DNA of 64,000 nt from Mesorhizobium sp. C432A (GCF_030323145.1 NZ_CP100470.1:5559001-5623000); one strand, 5' to 3'; counted from the first letter of the stretch, positions 27,032 to 37,025 are shown. The notes: generated from the sequence alone by a model not told the origin. A program made the numbers and translations.

Positions 27032-29920
27032 TTGACGAATTTCCTGCGAAACGGGTCGCTGTTGGCCTTTGTTCTGGCGGTTGTCGTCACGCTTTGCGCG
27101 GCGCTCCCGGCCTTCGCCGTCGAACCGATCAAGATTGCCCGCGACGATGTCGCGCTCGACCTGTCGCGCGCCGTCCAGATCTACGTCAATCAGGGCGAAA
27201 ACTTCCAGGTGTCGACCGCGCCCGGTCCCGACGGCATCGTCCGGCGCATCGAGGTCGAGGCCAATGACGCGCGCTCGAGCGGCGACTGGGCGGTGTTCGC
27301 GCTCGCCAACACCACCGACCAGCAGCTCGACCGGCTGATCGTGGCGCCGCATTTCCGGCTGGTGAATTCCGGCATCTTCTGGCCCGATCTCGGCGCCACC
27401 CGCATCGCCGCGATCACCCCCAGCGAGGGCTTCGCGCTCGACCGCCAGTCAAGCTCCGACGCCGACGTGTTCCGGGTGACGCTGAACCCGGGAACGGTGA
27501 TCACTTTCATCGCCGAACTCGCCTCGCCGAAGCTGCCGCAGGTCTATCTATGGGAGCCGGAAGCCTACAAGGACTCGGTCAATTCCTATACGCTGTTCCG
27601 CGGCATCGTCATCGGCATCGCCGGGCTGCTGGCGCTCTTCCTGACCATCCTTTTCGTCGTCAAGGGAACCTCGATGTTTCCGGCGACAGCCGCACTTGCG
27701 TGGGCGGTACTTGCCTATATCTGCGTCGATTTCGGCTTTCTAAACAAGATCATAGAGATATCGCCCGGGAACGAGCAGATGTGGCGGGCGGGAACGGAGG
27801 TGGCGCTTGCGGCGACCTTCGTGGTGTTCCTGTTCGCCTATCTCAACCTCAACCGGTGGCACGGCCATTTCAGCTATGGCGCGCTGGTCTGGATCCTCGG
27901 TCTGGTGCTGATTGCGGGTGTGGCCATCATCGATCCGGCCGTCGCCGCCGGTATTGCCCGGCTGTCCTTTGCCGCCACCGCGCTGACCGGGCTCGGCCTC
28001 ATCATCCTGCTCGGTCTTCGTGGTTACGACCGTGCGATCATGCTGGTGCCCAGTTGGGTGATGGTGCTGCTATGGCTGTGCGGGTCGTGGATGGCGATCA
28101 CCGGCATGCTCGACAACGACATCGCCCAGCCGGCATTGGGCGGCGGGCTGATCCTGATCATCCTTTTGATCGGCTTCACCGTCATGCAGCATGCCTTTGC
28201 CGGCGGCGCGCTGCATCAGGGCCTGTTCTCCGATCTTGAGCGCCAGGCGCTGGCCGTCGCCGGCTCCGGCGACACGGTGTGGGACTGGGACGTGCTGCGC
28301 GACCGCGTCGTCACCAAGCCCGACGTCAGCATCCAGCTTGGCCTGGCGCCCAACAGCCTGGGGGGTGCGGCCCGCAACTGGCTGCCGGTGCTGCATGCCG
28401 ACGACCGCGACACGTTCCGCACCACGCTCGACGTGGTGCTCGAACATCGGCGCGGCCGGGTCTCGCAGAATTTCCGCCTGCGCGGCGCCGACGGGCACTA
28501 CCACTGGTTCTTGCTTCGGGCGCGGCCGGTGATCGGCTCGGATGGCGAAGTGATTCGCTGCGTCGGCACCATGGTCGACGTCACCGAGCAGAAAAAGTCC
28601 GAGGAAAGGCTGCTGCACGATGCCGTTCACGACAATCTGACCGGCCTGCCCAACCGCGAACTTCTGATGAACCGGCTGGAAGCCATCATCTCGATCGCGC
28701 GCACCGAAGAGAAGGTGCGCCCCACCGTCTTCGTCATCGACATCGACCGTTTCAAGCAGGTCAATGACGGGCTTGGCATCTCGGCCGGCGACACCATCCT
28801 GCTCACCATTGCGCGCCGCTTGCACCGGCTGTTGAAACCGAAGGATTCGCTGTCGCGCTTTGCCGGTGACCAGTTCGCCCTGATGCTGCTCTCCGAACAG
28901 GAACCCTCCCGCATCGCGGCGGTGGCAGACGCCATCAAGCACGCCATCAACAACCCGATCACCTTCGCCAAGCGCGAGATCGTGCTGACTGCCTCGATCG
29001 GCCTGATCACCTGGACCTCGGCGCAGACTTCGGCAGAAGACATGGTCAAGGACGCCGAGCTTGCCATGCACCAGGCCAAGCGCTTCGGCGGCGACAGGAT
29101 CGAGCCGTTCCGGCCGGCCTTCCGCACCGTCGGCACCGACCGGCTGCAATTCGAATCCGATCTGCGCCGCGCCATCGAGCGGCGTGAGTTCACCCTTGCC
29201 TACCAGCCGATCGTACGGCTGGAGGACGGCAGCATTGCCGGCTTCGAGGCGCTGCTGCGTTGGGACCATCCGCGCCGCGGCATGATCCCGCCGGGCGATT
29301 TCATCCCGGTCGCCGAAAGCTGTGGCCTGATCGTGCAGCTTGGGCTGTTTGCCATGCAGCAGGCGGCCGAAGACCTCGCCGGTTGGCAAAAGCAGATCGG
29401 CGACACGCCGCTGTCGGTGTCGGTCAATCTGTCCAGTCGCCAGCTGATCCGCCGCGACCTGGTCAGCGATGTCCGCTCGGTCATCGCCCGCGCCAATCTG
29501 AAGCCGCGCTGCTTCCGGCTCGAACTTACCGAATCGCTGGTCATGGACAATCCAGAGCAGACCTCGCATGTGCTGACCAAGCTCAAGCAGCTCGGCATCG
29601 GCCTGTCGCTGGACGATTTCGGCACCGGCTATTCCTCGCTCGCCTATCTGACCCGCTTCCCCTTCGACACCATCAAGATCGACAAGAGCTTCGTCGACGA
29701 CGCGACGCCGAAGCGGGCGGTGCTGCTCAAATCCATGGTCAACATGGCGCATGAACTCGGCCTGTCGGTGGTGGCCGAGGGCATTTCCGACGAAAGCGAT
29801 GCGCTGGAACTGCGCCAGATGGGCTGCGAGTATGTGCAAAGCTTCATGTTCGGCGCGCCGATGCCAGGCGACCAGGTGCTGAAGGCGTTGAAAGAGCAGT
29901 ACCCGATGACGCAGGCGTGA
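27032..29920 (+). CDS. Membrane-anchored PAS-GGDEF-EAL cyclic-di-GMP signalling protein
   Basis: 962 residues, TTG start 3 bp after the GNAT stop. A signal peptide or first span (1-29) is followed by a periplasmic sensory region (about 30-185), a block of about seven membrane spans (188-395, 7TMR-DISM-like), a PAS domain (about 405-530), GGDEF (about 540-700) and EAL (about 710-960). The GGDEF loop reads 'FAGDQFALML' and so is degenerate. The EAL residues look intact: 'GFEALLRW', 'ELTESLVMD', 'LDDFGTGYSSLAYL', 'KIDKSFV', 'VAEGI'. It is therefore probably a c-di-GMP phosphodiesterase with a regulatory GGDEF. Confidence 0.93.
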   Translation: MTNFLRNGSLLAFVLAVVVTLCAALPAFAVEPIKIARDDVALDLSRAVQIYVNQGENFQVSTAPGPDGIVRRIEVEANDARSSGDWAVFALANTTDQQLDRLIVAPHFRLVNSGIFWPDLGATRIAAITPSEGFALDRQSSSDADVFRVTLNPGTVITFIAELASPKLPQVYLWEPEAYKDSVNSYTLFRGIVIGIAGLLALFLTILFVVKGTSMFPATAALAWAVLAYICVDFGFLNKIIEISPGNEQMWRAGTEVALAATFVVFLFAYLNLNRWHGHFSYGALVWILGLVLIAGVAIIDPAVAAGIARLSFAATALTGLGLIILLGLRGYDRAIMLVPSWVMVLLWLCGSWMAITGMLDNDIAQPALGGGLILIILLIGFTVMQHAFAGGALHQGLFSDLERQALAVAGSGDTVWDWDVLRDRVVTKPDVSIQLGLAPNSLGGAARNWLPVLHADDRDTFRTTLDVVLEHRRGRVSQNFRLRGADGHYHWFLLRARPVIGSDGEVIRCVGTMVDVTEQKKSEERLLHDAVHDNLTGLPNRELLMNRLEAIISIARTEEKVRPTVFVIDIDRFKQVNDGLGISAGDTILLTIARRLHRLLKPKDSLSRFAGDQFALMLLSEQEPSRIAAVADAIKHAINNPITFAKREIVLTASIGLITWTSAQTSAEDMVKDAELAMHQAKRFGGDRIEPFRPAFRTVGTDRLQFESDLRRAIERREFTLAYQPIVRLEDGSIAGFEALLRWDHPRRGMIPPGDFIPVAESCGLIVQLGLFAMQQAAEDLAGWQKQIGDTPLSVSVNLSSRQLIRRDLVSDVRSVIARANLKPRCFRLELTESLVMDNPEQTSHVLTKLKQLGIGLSLDDFGTGYSSLAYLTRFPFDTIKIDKSFVDDATPKRAVLLKSMVNMAHELGLSVVAEGISDESDALELRQMGCEYVQSFMFGAPMPGDQVLKALKEQYPMTQA

Positions 29921-29995
29921 TGGGTGAGGCATGCGTCGTGCAGGCGCGTGGTTACATTGGAATGAACCCCGAAAATTAGCTGAAGCGACCGCGCC

Positions 29996-30056
29996 TTCGT
30001 CATCCTAGGGCGAAGCAAGGAGCGCAGCGACGCGGCGCAGACCCTAGGATGACGAA
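29996..30056. repeat. Intergenic palindromic element (family copy 2)
   Basis: 15-nt perfect arms (TTCGTCATCCTAGGG at 29996-30010; complement at 30042-30056) around a 31-nt GC-rich centre. The outer arms match the element at 4126-4189 apart from C/T changes that occur in both arms, so pairing is kept. It lies between convergent genes. Confidence 0.8.
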
Positions 30057-30116
30057 AGTGGCGGGCGGCTTCGGCTAGTCGCGAAGGTTCGGCGGAACGT
30101 CGGCGAATGCGAGGCC

Positions 30117-30725
30117 TCAGGCGTGCCCCGCGGCCAGGCTCAGATGCGCCAGATCAATCCCGATCGATGCCAGGATGCGGTCGTACTTCCGCTCGATGTC
30201 GGCGTCGAACAGCAGCTCCGGCGTGGCCGGACAGGTCAGCCAGCCATTCTCGGCGATCTCGGTTTCCAGCTGGCCGGCGCCCCAGCCGGAATAGCCGAGC
30301 GCCATCAATGCGCGCCGCGGGCCGCGGCCGGACGAGATGGCGCGCAATATGTCGACCGTCGCGGTCAGGCAGATATCGTCGGAGACGGTGAGCGAGGATT
30401 CCACCCGGTAGTCGCCCGAGTGCAGGACGAAGCCGCGGCTACGGTCGACGGGGCCGCCATTGCGCACGACGAAGTCGCGAGCCTGCGCCGGCAGCCTGAT
30501 CGCCTCCTGCTCGTTCATGATGCCGAGCTGCACCAGAAGATCGGGAAACAGCATCTGTTGCGTCTGGTTGATGATCAGGCCCATGGCGCCTTCATCGCTG
30601 TGCGCGCAGATGTAGATGACCGAGCGCGTGAAGCGATCGTCCTTCATGCCGGGCATGGCAATCAGGAACTGGTCGTCAAGAAAGCCGCGTCCACCGGCTG
30701 TCTTTTTGTGGCGCAACAAGTCCAT
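30117..30725 (-). CDS. YqgE/AlgH (UPF0301) family protein
   Basis: 202 residues. The family pattern is clear: '[44 protein letters not shown]', '[24 protein letters not shown]', '[26 protein letters not shown]'. UPF0301 proteins are soluble; AlgH influences alginate regulation in Pseudomonas but no biochemical activity is settled. The start is the ATG at 30725; 42 upstream in-frame codons are not conserved-looking. It diverges from the DsbD-like gene. Confidence 0.93.
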   Translation of the reverse strand: MDLLRHKKTAGGRGFLDDQFLIAMPGMKDDRFTRSVIYICAHSDEGAMGLIINQTQQMLFPDLLVQLGIMNEQEAIRLPAQARDFVVRNGGPVDRSRGFVLHSGDYRVESSLTVSDDICLTATVDILRAISSGRGPRRALMALGYSGWGAGQLETEIAENGWLTCPATPELLFDADIERKYDRILASIGIDLAHLSLAAGHA

Positions 30726-30940
30726 GGACTGGAGCGTAACGCGTTTCCGGGACGCCGAAAAGATGCGCCGCGTGCGATTCGGCCAAAGCCCAACGGTTGG
30801 AACAACGGAATCTTGACTGCGAACTTCACTCGGCCGATTGCTTGAAGCCAACTGTTCCTTGCCCGAAGGTCACGCAAATATGATACGCAGAGCGCCATGA
30901 AAACATTGCGCGGCCATGAACTGACGATCAAATCAACGCC

Positions 30941-31747
30941 ATGCAAAGCTTGAAAATCCTGCTGCTCGGTATTGCTATCGGATGCGGAGCAGTCCTGCCC
31001 GCCGCCGCCTCCTCGTCGGAATGGTACAACAGCGAAGGCGGCAAGGTGCGGCTGGTGACAACAGGCAAGGCCGACGAGGCCGGTCGCATACAGGGCGTGC
31101 TCGACATCGCGCTCAAGCCCGGCTGGAAAACTTATTGGCGCGATCCGGGCGACGCCGGCGTGCCGCCGCAGATCGACGTTTCGGCCAGCACCAACATCAC
31201 CGATGCGGCGTTTTCCTTCCCGCCGCCGCAGCGCCATGACGACGGCTACGGCAAATGGGCCGGCTACAACCATCCGGTCTCGCTGCCGGTGACATTCACT
31301 TTGTCGTCGCCTGGGGATGCGGCCGTCATCGATGCCGACATCTTTCTTGGCATCTGCGAGACGATCTGTATTCCGGTGCAGACGCGGCTGAGCGTCGATC
31401 CCGCCGCCGATCCCGACAATGCCGAGGATGCGGCGCTGGTGAAGGCTGCACTCGCCACCTTGCCCGCGCCTGCCAAGCCCGATTTCGGGATCAAGGTGCT
31501 GCCGGGCGACCATGAGACGCTGATGGTCGAGGCGACTTTTCCCGGAGATCCGGAGGCGGCGGATTTATTCGTCGCCGGGGGACGCGATTATATGTTCGGG
31601 GCGCCTGCACGCAGCGAAAAGGACGGCCGGCTGGTATTTACCATTCCGATCCTCGACCGGCCGTCGACGACACCGACCGATGGCGGGTTGTATTACACCC
31701 TGACAAGTGCCGAAGGCGCGGTCGAGGGCGTTCTGCCGTTCCCCTGA
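30941..31747 (+). CDS. Exported DsbD N-terminal-domain-like protein
   Basis: 268 residues. A signal peptide (cleavage near residue 24, PAAAS) precedes a domain like the periplasmic alpha domain of DsbD/ScsB: 'LKPGWKTYWRDPGDAGVPPQID', 'YGKWAGYNHPVSLPVTFTL'. The two-Cys motif 'GICETICIPVQ' is the CxxxC of this domain. No membrane or thioredoxin domain follows, so it is an isolated periplasmic thiol-transfer domain, perhaps working with a separate DsbD/CcdA. The next gene is a peroxiredoxin. Confidence 0.85.
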   Translation: MQSLKILLLGIAIGCGAVLPAAASSSEWYNSEGGKVRLVTTGKADEAGRIQGVLDIALKPGWKTYWRDPGDAGVPPQIDVSASTNITDAAFSFPPPQRHDDGYGKWAGYNHPVSLPVTFTLSSPGDAAVIDADIFLGICETICIPVQTRLSVDPAADPDNAEDAALVKAALATLPAPAKPDFGIKVLPGDHETLMVEATFPGDPEAADLFVAGGRDYMFGAPARSEKDGRLVFTIPILDRPSTTPTDGGLYYTLTSAEGAVEGVLPFP

Positions 31748-31858
31748 TACCGAACCCGATCCGGGCTTTCCCTTGATCCAGGCCTTGTCGGCGGTTGCGG
31801 GAGATGCCCGATTTCGCTATCGCAAGAAACCTTCCCTGCTTTTCACACGAGGACCATC

Positions 31859-32341
31859 ATGACGATTGCCGTTGGCGACAAACTGCCCGATGCGACCTTC
31901 AAGGAAATGACCGCCGACGGCGCCAAGGTGATCACCTCGGCCGAGATTTTCGCGGGCAAGAAGGTCGTGCTGTTCGGCGTTCCAGGCGCCTTCACGCCGA
32001 CCTGCAGCAACAATCATCTGCCGGGCTATCTCGAGAACCACGATGCCATCCTGGCCCGCGGCGTCGACACCATCGCCGTCGTGTCCGTCAACGATGTCCA
32101 TGTCATGGGCGCCTGGGCCAATTTCACCGGCGGTCAAGGCAAGATCCTCTATCTCGCCGACGGCAATGGCGACTTCGCCAGGTCGATCGGCCTCGACTCC
32201 GACTATTCCAGCGGCGGCATGGGATTGCGCTCGAAGCGCTTCTCGATGATCGTCGACAACGGCAAGGTCACCGCGCTCAACGTCGAGACCAAGCCAGGAG
32301 TCGACACGTCGGGTGCCGCTCACATTCTGAGCCAGCTCTAA
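31859..32341 (+). CDS. Peroxiredoxin (Prx5 type)
   Basis: 160 residues. The peroxidatic Cys is in 'PGAFTPTCSNNHLPGYLENHD' (about residue 49), and 'VVSVNDVHVMGAWA' and 'SGGMGLRSKRFSMIVDNGKV' follow. It reduces hydrogen peroxide and alkyl peroxides, often with glutaredoxin or glutathione. No second Cys is present, so it is a 1-Cys-like enzyme needing an outside thiol. Confidence 0.94.
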   Translation: MTIAVGDKLPDATFKEMTADGAKVITSAEIFAGKKVVLFGVPGAFTPTCSNNHLPGYLENHDAILARGVDTIAVVSVNDVHVMGAWANFTGGQGKILYLADGNGDFARSIGLDSDYSSGGMGLRSKRFSMIVDNGKVTALNVETKPGVDTSGAAHILSQL

Positions 32342-32428
32342 ACCGCGGCGGCCGCCTCGGCTCATGAACGCCATGGCCTGACGACCACGCGCTTCCAGCC
32401 GGATTGCCTGCTTTGGGGGACATCGACG

Positions 32429-32908
32429 ATGTTTGACATCATCTGGCGCAGCATTGCGATTGGCATCGGCGCCACGGTGCTGATGGATCTTTGGGCGCTG
32501 TTCCTGCATCTGGCGCTCAGTCAGCCGCGGCCGAACTGGGGGCCGCCCGGCCGCTGGGTCTGGCACCTTAGGGAAGGCAAGGTTTTCCACGACGATATCG
32601 CCCAAGCCGCACCCTATGCGCATGAGCAGGCGCTGGGCTGGGCTTTCCACTATGTCACCGGCATCGTCTACGGCTTCATCCTGGTGGCGCTGGTGGGCAC
32701 GGCATGGTTGGACGCGCCGACCTTCCTGCCGGCCTTCATCCTCGGCATGGTCACCATCGGCGCCGGCTGGTTCCTGCTGGCGCCCGGTATGGGCGGCGGC
32801 TGGGCTGCCTCAAAGCGCCCCAACGCGATGCAGATCCGCGCCTTCAACGTGATCTCGCACACGGTGTTCGCGCTCGGCCTCTACGGCACGGCCCTGCTGA
32901 TCCGCTGA
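32429..32908 (+). CDS. DUF2938 membrane protein
   Basis: 159 residues with four predicted membrane spans. It shows the DUF2938 pattern 'IGATVLMDLWALFLH', 'EQALGWAFHYVTGIVYGFI', 'GMGGGWAASKRPNAMQIRAFNVISHTVFALGLY'. The role is unknown. ATG at 32429. Confidence 0.85.
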   Translation: MFDIIWRSIAIGIGATVLMDLWALFLHLALSQPRPNWGPPGRWVWHLREGKVFHDDIAQAAPYAHEQALGWAFHYVTGIVYGFILVALVGTAWLDAPTFLPAFILGMVTIGAGWFLLAPGMGGGWAASKRPNAMQIRAFNVISHTVFALGLYGTALLIR

Positions 32909-32980
32909 GGACGGGTTCTATCTGTTGGTCGCGCGCGGCTTCATCGCGGCTACGGTATCGATGATCTCCTGACATCCGCT

Positions 32981-33564
32981 TTAGCGCGGCGCCAGACTGT
33001 CTATCGGCCGCCATCCGTGGACGACGCGGCGCGTGCCGACATCATAGGCGAAGTAATTACCACCGCCGGCCGGCTGGTCCGCCGCGCGGCTGATTGCGCG
33101 GCCGCTGAGCGAGAGCAGCAGCAATGTTCCGACGCCGCCATGGCCGACGAAGGCAATGTCGCCGCCGTCGGCAGCACCCAGCACCGTTTCGACCTCGCTG
33201 ACAATGCGTTGCTGGGCGTCGATGGCCCGTTCCCAGCCGCGGATGCTTTTGTGCGGGTTGGCGAAGAACTGGTCGGCGACCACCTCGAACTCCGGCGGCG
33301 GCAGGAAGCCGGTTGCCGACCGAACGTTCTCATGCATGCGCTCCCTCACCTCGACCGCGAGGCCGAGGTGTTTGCCAAGAATCTCGGCGGTTTCGATCGC
33401 CTTGCGCTCGGCCGACGAGACGACACGGCGGATCGATCCGACCCATGGCTGATCGAGAATGGCTGATGCTCGCGCTCGTCCGATCTCGGACAGCCCCAGT
33501 GCGGCACGGGAACGTTGGCATCGATCTGAACCTGGGGATGGGTGATGTAGTATACGATCGGCAT
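32981..33564 (-). pseudogene. Histidine-phosphatase family gene interrupted by a frameshift
   Basis: The start at 33564 reads MPIVYYITHPQVQIDANVPV then PHWG, the normal opening of a phosphatase subgroup in which THPQ replaces RHG. At a four-C run (33494-33497) the frame changes. The following family sequence 'LSEIGRARASAILDQPWVGS' through 'AFVGHGGVGTLLLLSL' and 'YFAYDVGTRRVVHGWRPID' lies in the next frame and ends at 32981. One missing base (GGGG instead of GGGGG on the coding strand) restores a single ~195-residue protein. It is either a real inactivation, a phase-variable run or an assembly error. Confidence 0.8.
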
Positions 33565-33594
33565 GAGTGAGATCCCCTTGCCGATAGCTTGAGC

Positions 33595-34131
33595 TCAATA
33601 GCTCTGGGTCGAGCGCCGTGCCCGTGGCGCCGGCTGCTTCTCGGATGCCGCCGGCTTCAGCGCCACTTTCAGCGCCGCAGGTTTGGCTGAGCCCCTCTTG
33701 AACGGCGCCATGCCTTCCCTTGCGAGTTCGTCGGCGCGTTCGTTCTCGGAGTGGCCGGCATGGCCCTTGACCCAGTTCCAGGTCACCTTGTGGCGCCGAT
33801 TGGCCTCATCCAGCGCCTGCCACAGTTCACCGTTCTTGACTGGCTTCTTGTCAGCGGTCTTCCAGCCGTTTTTCTTCCAGCCGTGGATCCATTTGGAGAT
33901 ACCGTCCATGACATATTTGCTGTCGGTGTGAAGCTCGACGGCGCACGGCTCCTTCAGCGCATTCAGCGCCGAGATGGCGGCCAGCAGCTCCATACGGTTA
34001 TTGGTCGTCTCGGCCTCGCCGCCCGACAATTCCCTGGTCTTGCCGTTGAAGCGCAGGATGGCGCCCCAGCCGCCGGGACCGGGATTGCCCGAGCAGGCGC
34101 CGTCGGTGAAGATTTCAACCTGCTTGGTCAT
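33595..34131 (-). CDS. rnhA: Ribonuclease HI
   Basis: 178 residues. It cuts the RNA strand of RNA-DNA hybrids. The catalytic acidic residues are visible: Asp in '[17 protein letters not shown]' (10), Glu in '[10 protein letters not shown]' (48), Asp in '[12 protein letters not shown]' (70) and the Asp of '[12 protein letters not shown]'. About 30 C-terminal residues (Ala/Pro/Lys-rich) extend past the E. coli length. It overlaps thrB by 4 bp (ATGA). Confidence 0.96.
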   Translation of the reverse strand: MTKQVEIFTDGACSGNPGPGGWGAILRFNGKTRELSGGEAETTNNRMELLAAISALNALKEPCAVELHTDSKYVMDGISKWIHGWKKNGWKTADKKPVKNGELWQALDEANRRHKVTWNWVKGHAGHSENERADELAREGMAPFKRGSAKPAALKVALKPAASEKQPAPRARRSTQSY

Positions 34132-35090
34132 GTCAGTCCGTATTCAGAAGGCGACTTGATCGCGCGGTGGAAGCGCATGCGGCGGATATATTCGGTCGGA
34201 TCGCGCTTCATGACCAGCCCGCCGTCGGGAACGGTCAGCCAGTCATAGAGCCGGGTCAGCATAAAGCGCAGCGCCGAGCCGCGAGAAAGCATCGGCAGCG
34301 CTGCTTTCTCGCCATCGCTCAAAGGCCGCACGCTCTGATAGCCGGCCAGCAGCGCCGTGCCTTTGGTCAGGTTGAAGGAGAAATCCTTCTCGAAACACCA
34401 AGCATTGAGGCAGGTGGCGACGTCATAGGCGTAGAGGTCGTTGCAGGCGAAATAGAAGTCGATGAGGCCGGACAGTTTCTCGCCGAGGAAGAAGACATTG
34501 TCGGGAAACAGATCGGCATGGATGATGCCTGCCGGCAGGCCTTGCGGCCAATGGCGTCCGAAGTCGGCGAAATCCGCGTCGACCTCGGCCGCCAGTCCCG
34601 GCTCGACCTCGTCGGCGCGGTCGCGCGAGGCGTTCCACAATTTGCGCCAGCCCTCGATGGCCAGTGCGTTGTCACGCGTCATCGCAAAATCCTGGCCGGC
34701 GAGATGCAGGGCGGCGAGCGCCTTGCCGACCTCCGCGCAATGCGCCGCTGTCGGCCGCCGGAGCGACAGGCCTTCGAGGAAGGTGATGATGACCGCGGGA
34801 CGGCCGGCCAGCGTGCCGATGACGGTGCCGTCATGCGCGGTCACCGGCAACGGGCAGGAAATGCCTTTGCGGGCGAGATGGCCCATCAGGCCGAGGAAGA
34901 ACGGCAGGTCGGCCTTGTCGACGCGCTTCTCGTAGAGCGTCAGTATGTAAGAGCCGCTTGAGGTGTGCAGCAGGAAATTCGAATTCTCCGTGCCTTCGGC
35001 GATACCCTTGTAGGACAAGAGTTCGCCGACCGGATATGCCCTCAGGAACGCGCCGAGTTCGCCCTCATTGACGTCGGTGTAGACCGCCAT
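34128..35090 (-). CDS. thrB: Homoserine kinase (APH-like fold)
   Basis: 320 residues. It phosphorylates homoserine in threonine synthesis. The enzyme is the alphaproteobacterial ThrB type with an aminoglycoside/choline-kinase fold: '[21 protein letters not shown]', catalytic '[16 protein letters not shown]' and '[23 protein letters not shown]'. It precedes rnhA with translational coupling and follows ispH by 7 bp. Its product feeds ThrC encoded at 23713-25110. Confidence 0.95.
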   Translation of the reverse strand: MAVYTDVNEGELGAFLRAYPVGELLSYKGIAEGTENSNFLLHTSSGSYILTLYEKRVDKADLPFFLGLMGHLARKGISCPLPVTAHDGTVIGTLAGRPAVIITFLEGLSLRRPTAAHCAEVGKALAALHLAGQDFAMTRDNALAIEGWRKLWNASRDRADEVEPGLAAEVDADFADFGRHWPQGLPAGIIHADLFPDNVFFLGEKLSGLIDFYFACNDLYAYDVATCLNAWCFEKDFSFNLTKGTALLAGYQSVRPLSDGEKAALPMLSRGSALRFMLTRLYDWLTVPDGGLVMKRDPTEYIRRMRFHRAIKSPSEYGLT

Positions 35091-35097
35091 GGGCTGT

Positions 35098-36108
35098 TCA
35101 CGCGGCTCCGTTGACGAAGGCCATGTCGGCCCGCGTCAGTTCGACATCGCGCAGAACCCGCATGACTGGAAAATCCTCCGTTTCGGTGGCCGTGATCGCC
35201 AGGTCGATGTTCACCTCGAAGCGCTGGCGGAAGGCGTCGATGATCTCGTCGACGATGATCTCCGGCGCCGACGCGCCGGCAGACAGGCCGAGCGTCGATA
35301 TATTTGTGATGTCATTCCACGGAATTTCGGCGGCGCGCTGTACGAGAAGCGACATGGTGGCGCCGGCGCGCTCCGCCACTTCGACAAGACGGCGCGAATT
35401 GGAGGAATTGGGCGCACCGACGATCAGATAGAGATCGGCGCCGGCGGCGGTTTCCTTGACCGCTTCCTGGCGGTTGGTGGTGGCGTAGCAGATCGATTCG
35501 GCGGCCGGTGCATGCAGTTGCGGGAAGCGCTCCTGCAGCACCCGCAATATGCCGGCAGTGTCTTCGACCGACAACGTTGTCTGGCTTACGAAGCCGAGCG
35601 CTTCCGGGTCGGCGGGGGCAAAGGTCCCAGCGTCGGCTTCGGTCTCGATCAGCGTGACGGCGCCTTCAGCCAGTTGGCCCATGGTGCCGATCACTTCGGG
35701 ATGGCCGGCATGGCCGATCAGAAGCACATGGCGGCCGAGCCGCTGATGGCGCATCGCCTGCTTGTGCACCTTGGACACCAGCGGGCAGGTGGCGTCGAGA
35801 TAGAAGAGCTCGCGTGCCTTGGCGTCGGCCGGCACCGATTTCGGCACGCCGTGGGCCGAGAAGACAACCGGCGACTTGCGGTGCTCGGCCGGGATTTCCG
35901 AGAGTTCCTCGATGAAAACCGCGCCAAGGCTTTGCAGGCCCTCGACGACATAGCGGTTGTGCACGATCTCGTGGCGGACATAGACCGGCGCGCCGTATTT
36001 CTTCAACGCCAGCACGACGATCTGGATCGCGCGGTCGACACCGGCGCAAAAGCCGCGCGGCTGGCAGAGCCGGATCGTCAGCGGTGGTTTTGTGGCGGTC
36101 TGCAGCAT
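35098..36108 (-). CDS. ispH: 4-hydroxy-3-methylbut-2-enyl diphosphate reductase
   Basis: 336 residues, the last enzyme of the MEP isoprenoid pathway, reducing HMBPP to IPP and DMAPP. The three iron-sulfur Cys are in '[12 protein letters not shown]', '[11 protein letters not shown]' and '[10 protein letters not shown]'. Substrate-binding His are in 'YVRHEIVHN' and 'IGHAGHPEV', with '[12 protein letters not shown]' near the C-terminus. The first MEP enzyme, dxs, is at 49719-51632. Confidence 0.96.
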   Translation of the reverse strand: MLQTATKPPLTIRLCQPRGFCAGVDRAIQIVVLALKKYGAPVYVRHEIVHNRYVVEGLQSLGAVFIEELSEIPAEHRKSPVVFSAHGVPKSVPADAKARELFYLDATCPLVSKVHKQAMRHQRLGRHVLLIGHAGHPEVIGTMGQLAEGAVTLIETEADAGTFAPADPEALGFVSQTTLSVEDTAGILRVLQERFPQLHAPAAESICYATTNRQEAVKETAAGADLYLIVGAPNSSNSRRLVEVAERAGATMSLLVQRAAEIPWNDITNISTLGLSAGASAPEIIVDEIIDAFRQRFEVNIDLAITATETEDFPVMRVLRDVELTRADMAFVNGAA

Positions 36109-36178
36109 GATTCCAGATCGGTTGATCGTATCGTTTGGCGAAATGAGGTGTGCACCCCTGCCCTGTCAAGGGCAGTTG

Positions 36179-36265
36179 GATCAGGTTGAATGGTCAACCT
36201 GATCTAACTCTTTGTTGGAGCATGATCTTGTCCGAAACTGGTTCCCACTTTTCGGGATCATGCTC
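36179..36265. repeat. Double palindrome, RIME-like intergenic element
   Basis: Palindrome 1 has perfect 11-nt arms GATCAGGTTGA and complement (36179-36189, 36194-36204). Palindrome 2 has arms GAGCATGATC (36218-36227) and GATCATGCTC (36256-36265) enclosing further partly complementary sequence (TCCGAAA and TTTTCGGGA). Two palindromes side by side between genes recall the Rhizobium-specific intergenic mosaic elements (RIME); identity with that family is inference. It lies between surf1 and ispH. Confidence 0.75.
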
Positions 36266-36269
36266 TGGA

Positions 36270-37025
36270 TCATTCAGTCTTTGCCGGGCGGCGCAGCCTG
36301 ACGATCAGAACCGCGGCAAGAGCCGCCGCCAAGCCATACCAGGTGAAGGCATATTGCAGATGAGAGTTCGGCAGGTCGATGATGGTGACGCCGCCGACCG
36401 GCAGCCCGCCCGGGTTCGGCGTCTTGTCGGCGTCGATGAAGATCGGCACCAGCACGGCACCGGCCGGCAGGCCGGCACTCGCCGCCATGACGTCACGATC
36501 CTTCCAATAGAAGATGTTCTTGGCCACGTCATTGTCGGGCAGCATCATCGACGGCTTGGCCGGCAGCGGGTTGCGCGCCAGGCCGGTGACCGTGACCTTG
36601 CCGGTCACCTGCCCTTGCGGGCGCTTGGCGGCATCCTTGAGATCATAGGGAACGAAGCCGCGGTTGATCAGGACATAGCGGCCCTCGTCGAGGGCCAGCG
36701 GGGTATAGACGTTGAAGCCGGCGTCGCCGTCCCATGTGGCGTAGAAATGCCGCTCGCCGGAGTGCAGGAACGTCCCGCTGACGGTGACCGGCGTGTAATC
36801 GACATCACCGGTGGCGGCGAATTCCTTCTCGACGTCCGCCAGCGGCCGCGGCGCTGAATGGGTGCGCTGGTCGATGGTCTGCAGAAGGGCTTCCTTCCAG
36901 TACAGGCGCTGCACCTGCCATGTGCCAAGCCCGAGCAGGATGACGAACACCACCAGGCCGAGGCCGAGCAGCAACGCCGTCTTCGGCCGCGAACGGCCAG
37001 CGGGCTTGGTCAGCGCCTCGCTCAT
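36270..37025 (-). CDS. SURF1 family cytochrome oxidase assembly protein
   Basis: 251 residues. One N-terminal span ('TALLLGLGLVVFVILLGLGTWQVQRLYWKEALL') and one C-terminal span ('YAFTWYGLAAALAAVLIVRLRR') flank a periplasmic domain with 'VSGTFLHSGERHFYATWDGDAGFNVYTPLALDEG' and 'VLINRGFVP'. SURF1 helps insert heme a into subunit I. It overlaps the DUF983 gene by 4 bp and fits the end of the cytochrome oxidase run. Confidence 0.93.
   Translation of the reverse strand: MSEALTKPAGRSRPKTALLLGLGLVVFVILLGLGTWQVQRLYWKEALLQTIDQRTHSAPRPLADVEKEFAATGDVDYTPVTVSGTFLHSGERHFYATWDGDAGFNVYTPLALDEGRYVLINRGFVPYDLKDAAKRPQGQVTGKVTVTGLARNPLPAKPSMMLPDNDVAKNIFYWKDRDVMAASAGLPAGAVLVPIFIDADKTPNPGGLPVGGVTIIDLPNSHLQYAFTWYGLAAALAAVLIVRLRRPAKTE

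Noticed and set aside
28070..29932. 620-codon minus-strand frame opposite the GGDEF/EAL gene
   Set aside because: Antisense shadow; no domain and no ribosome site.
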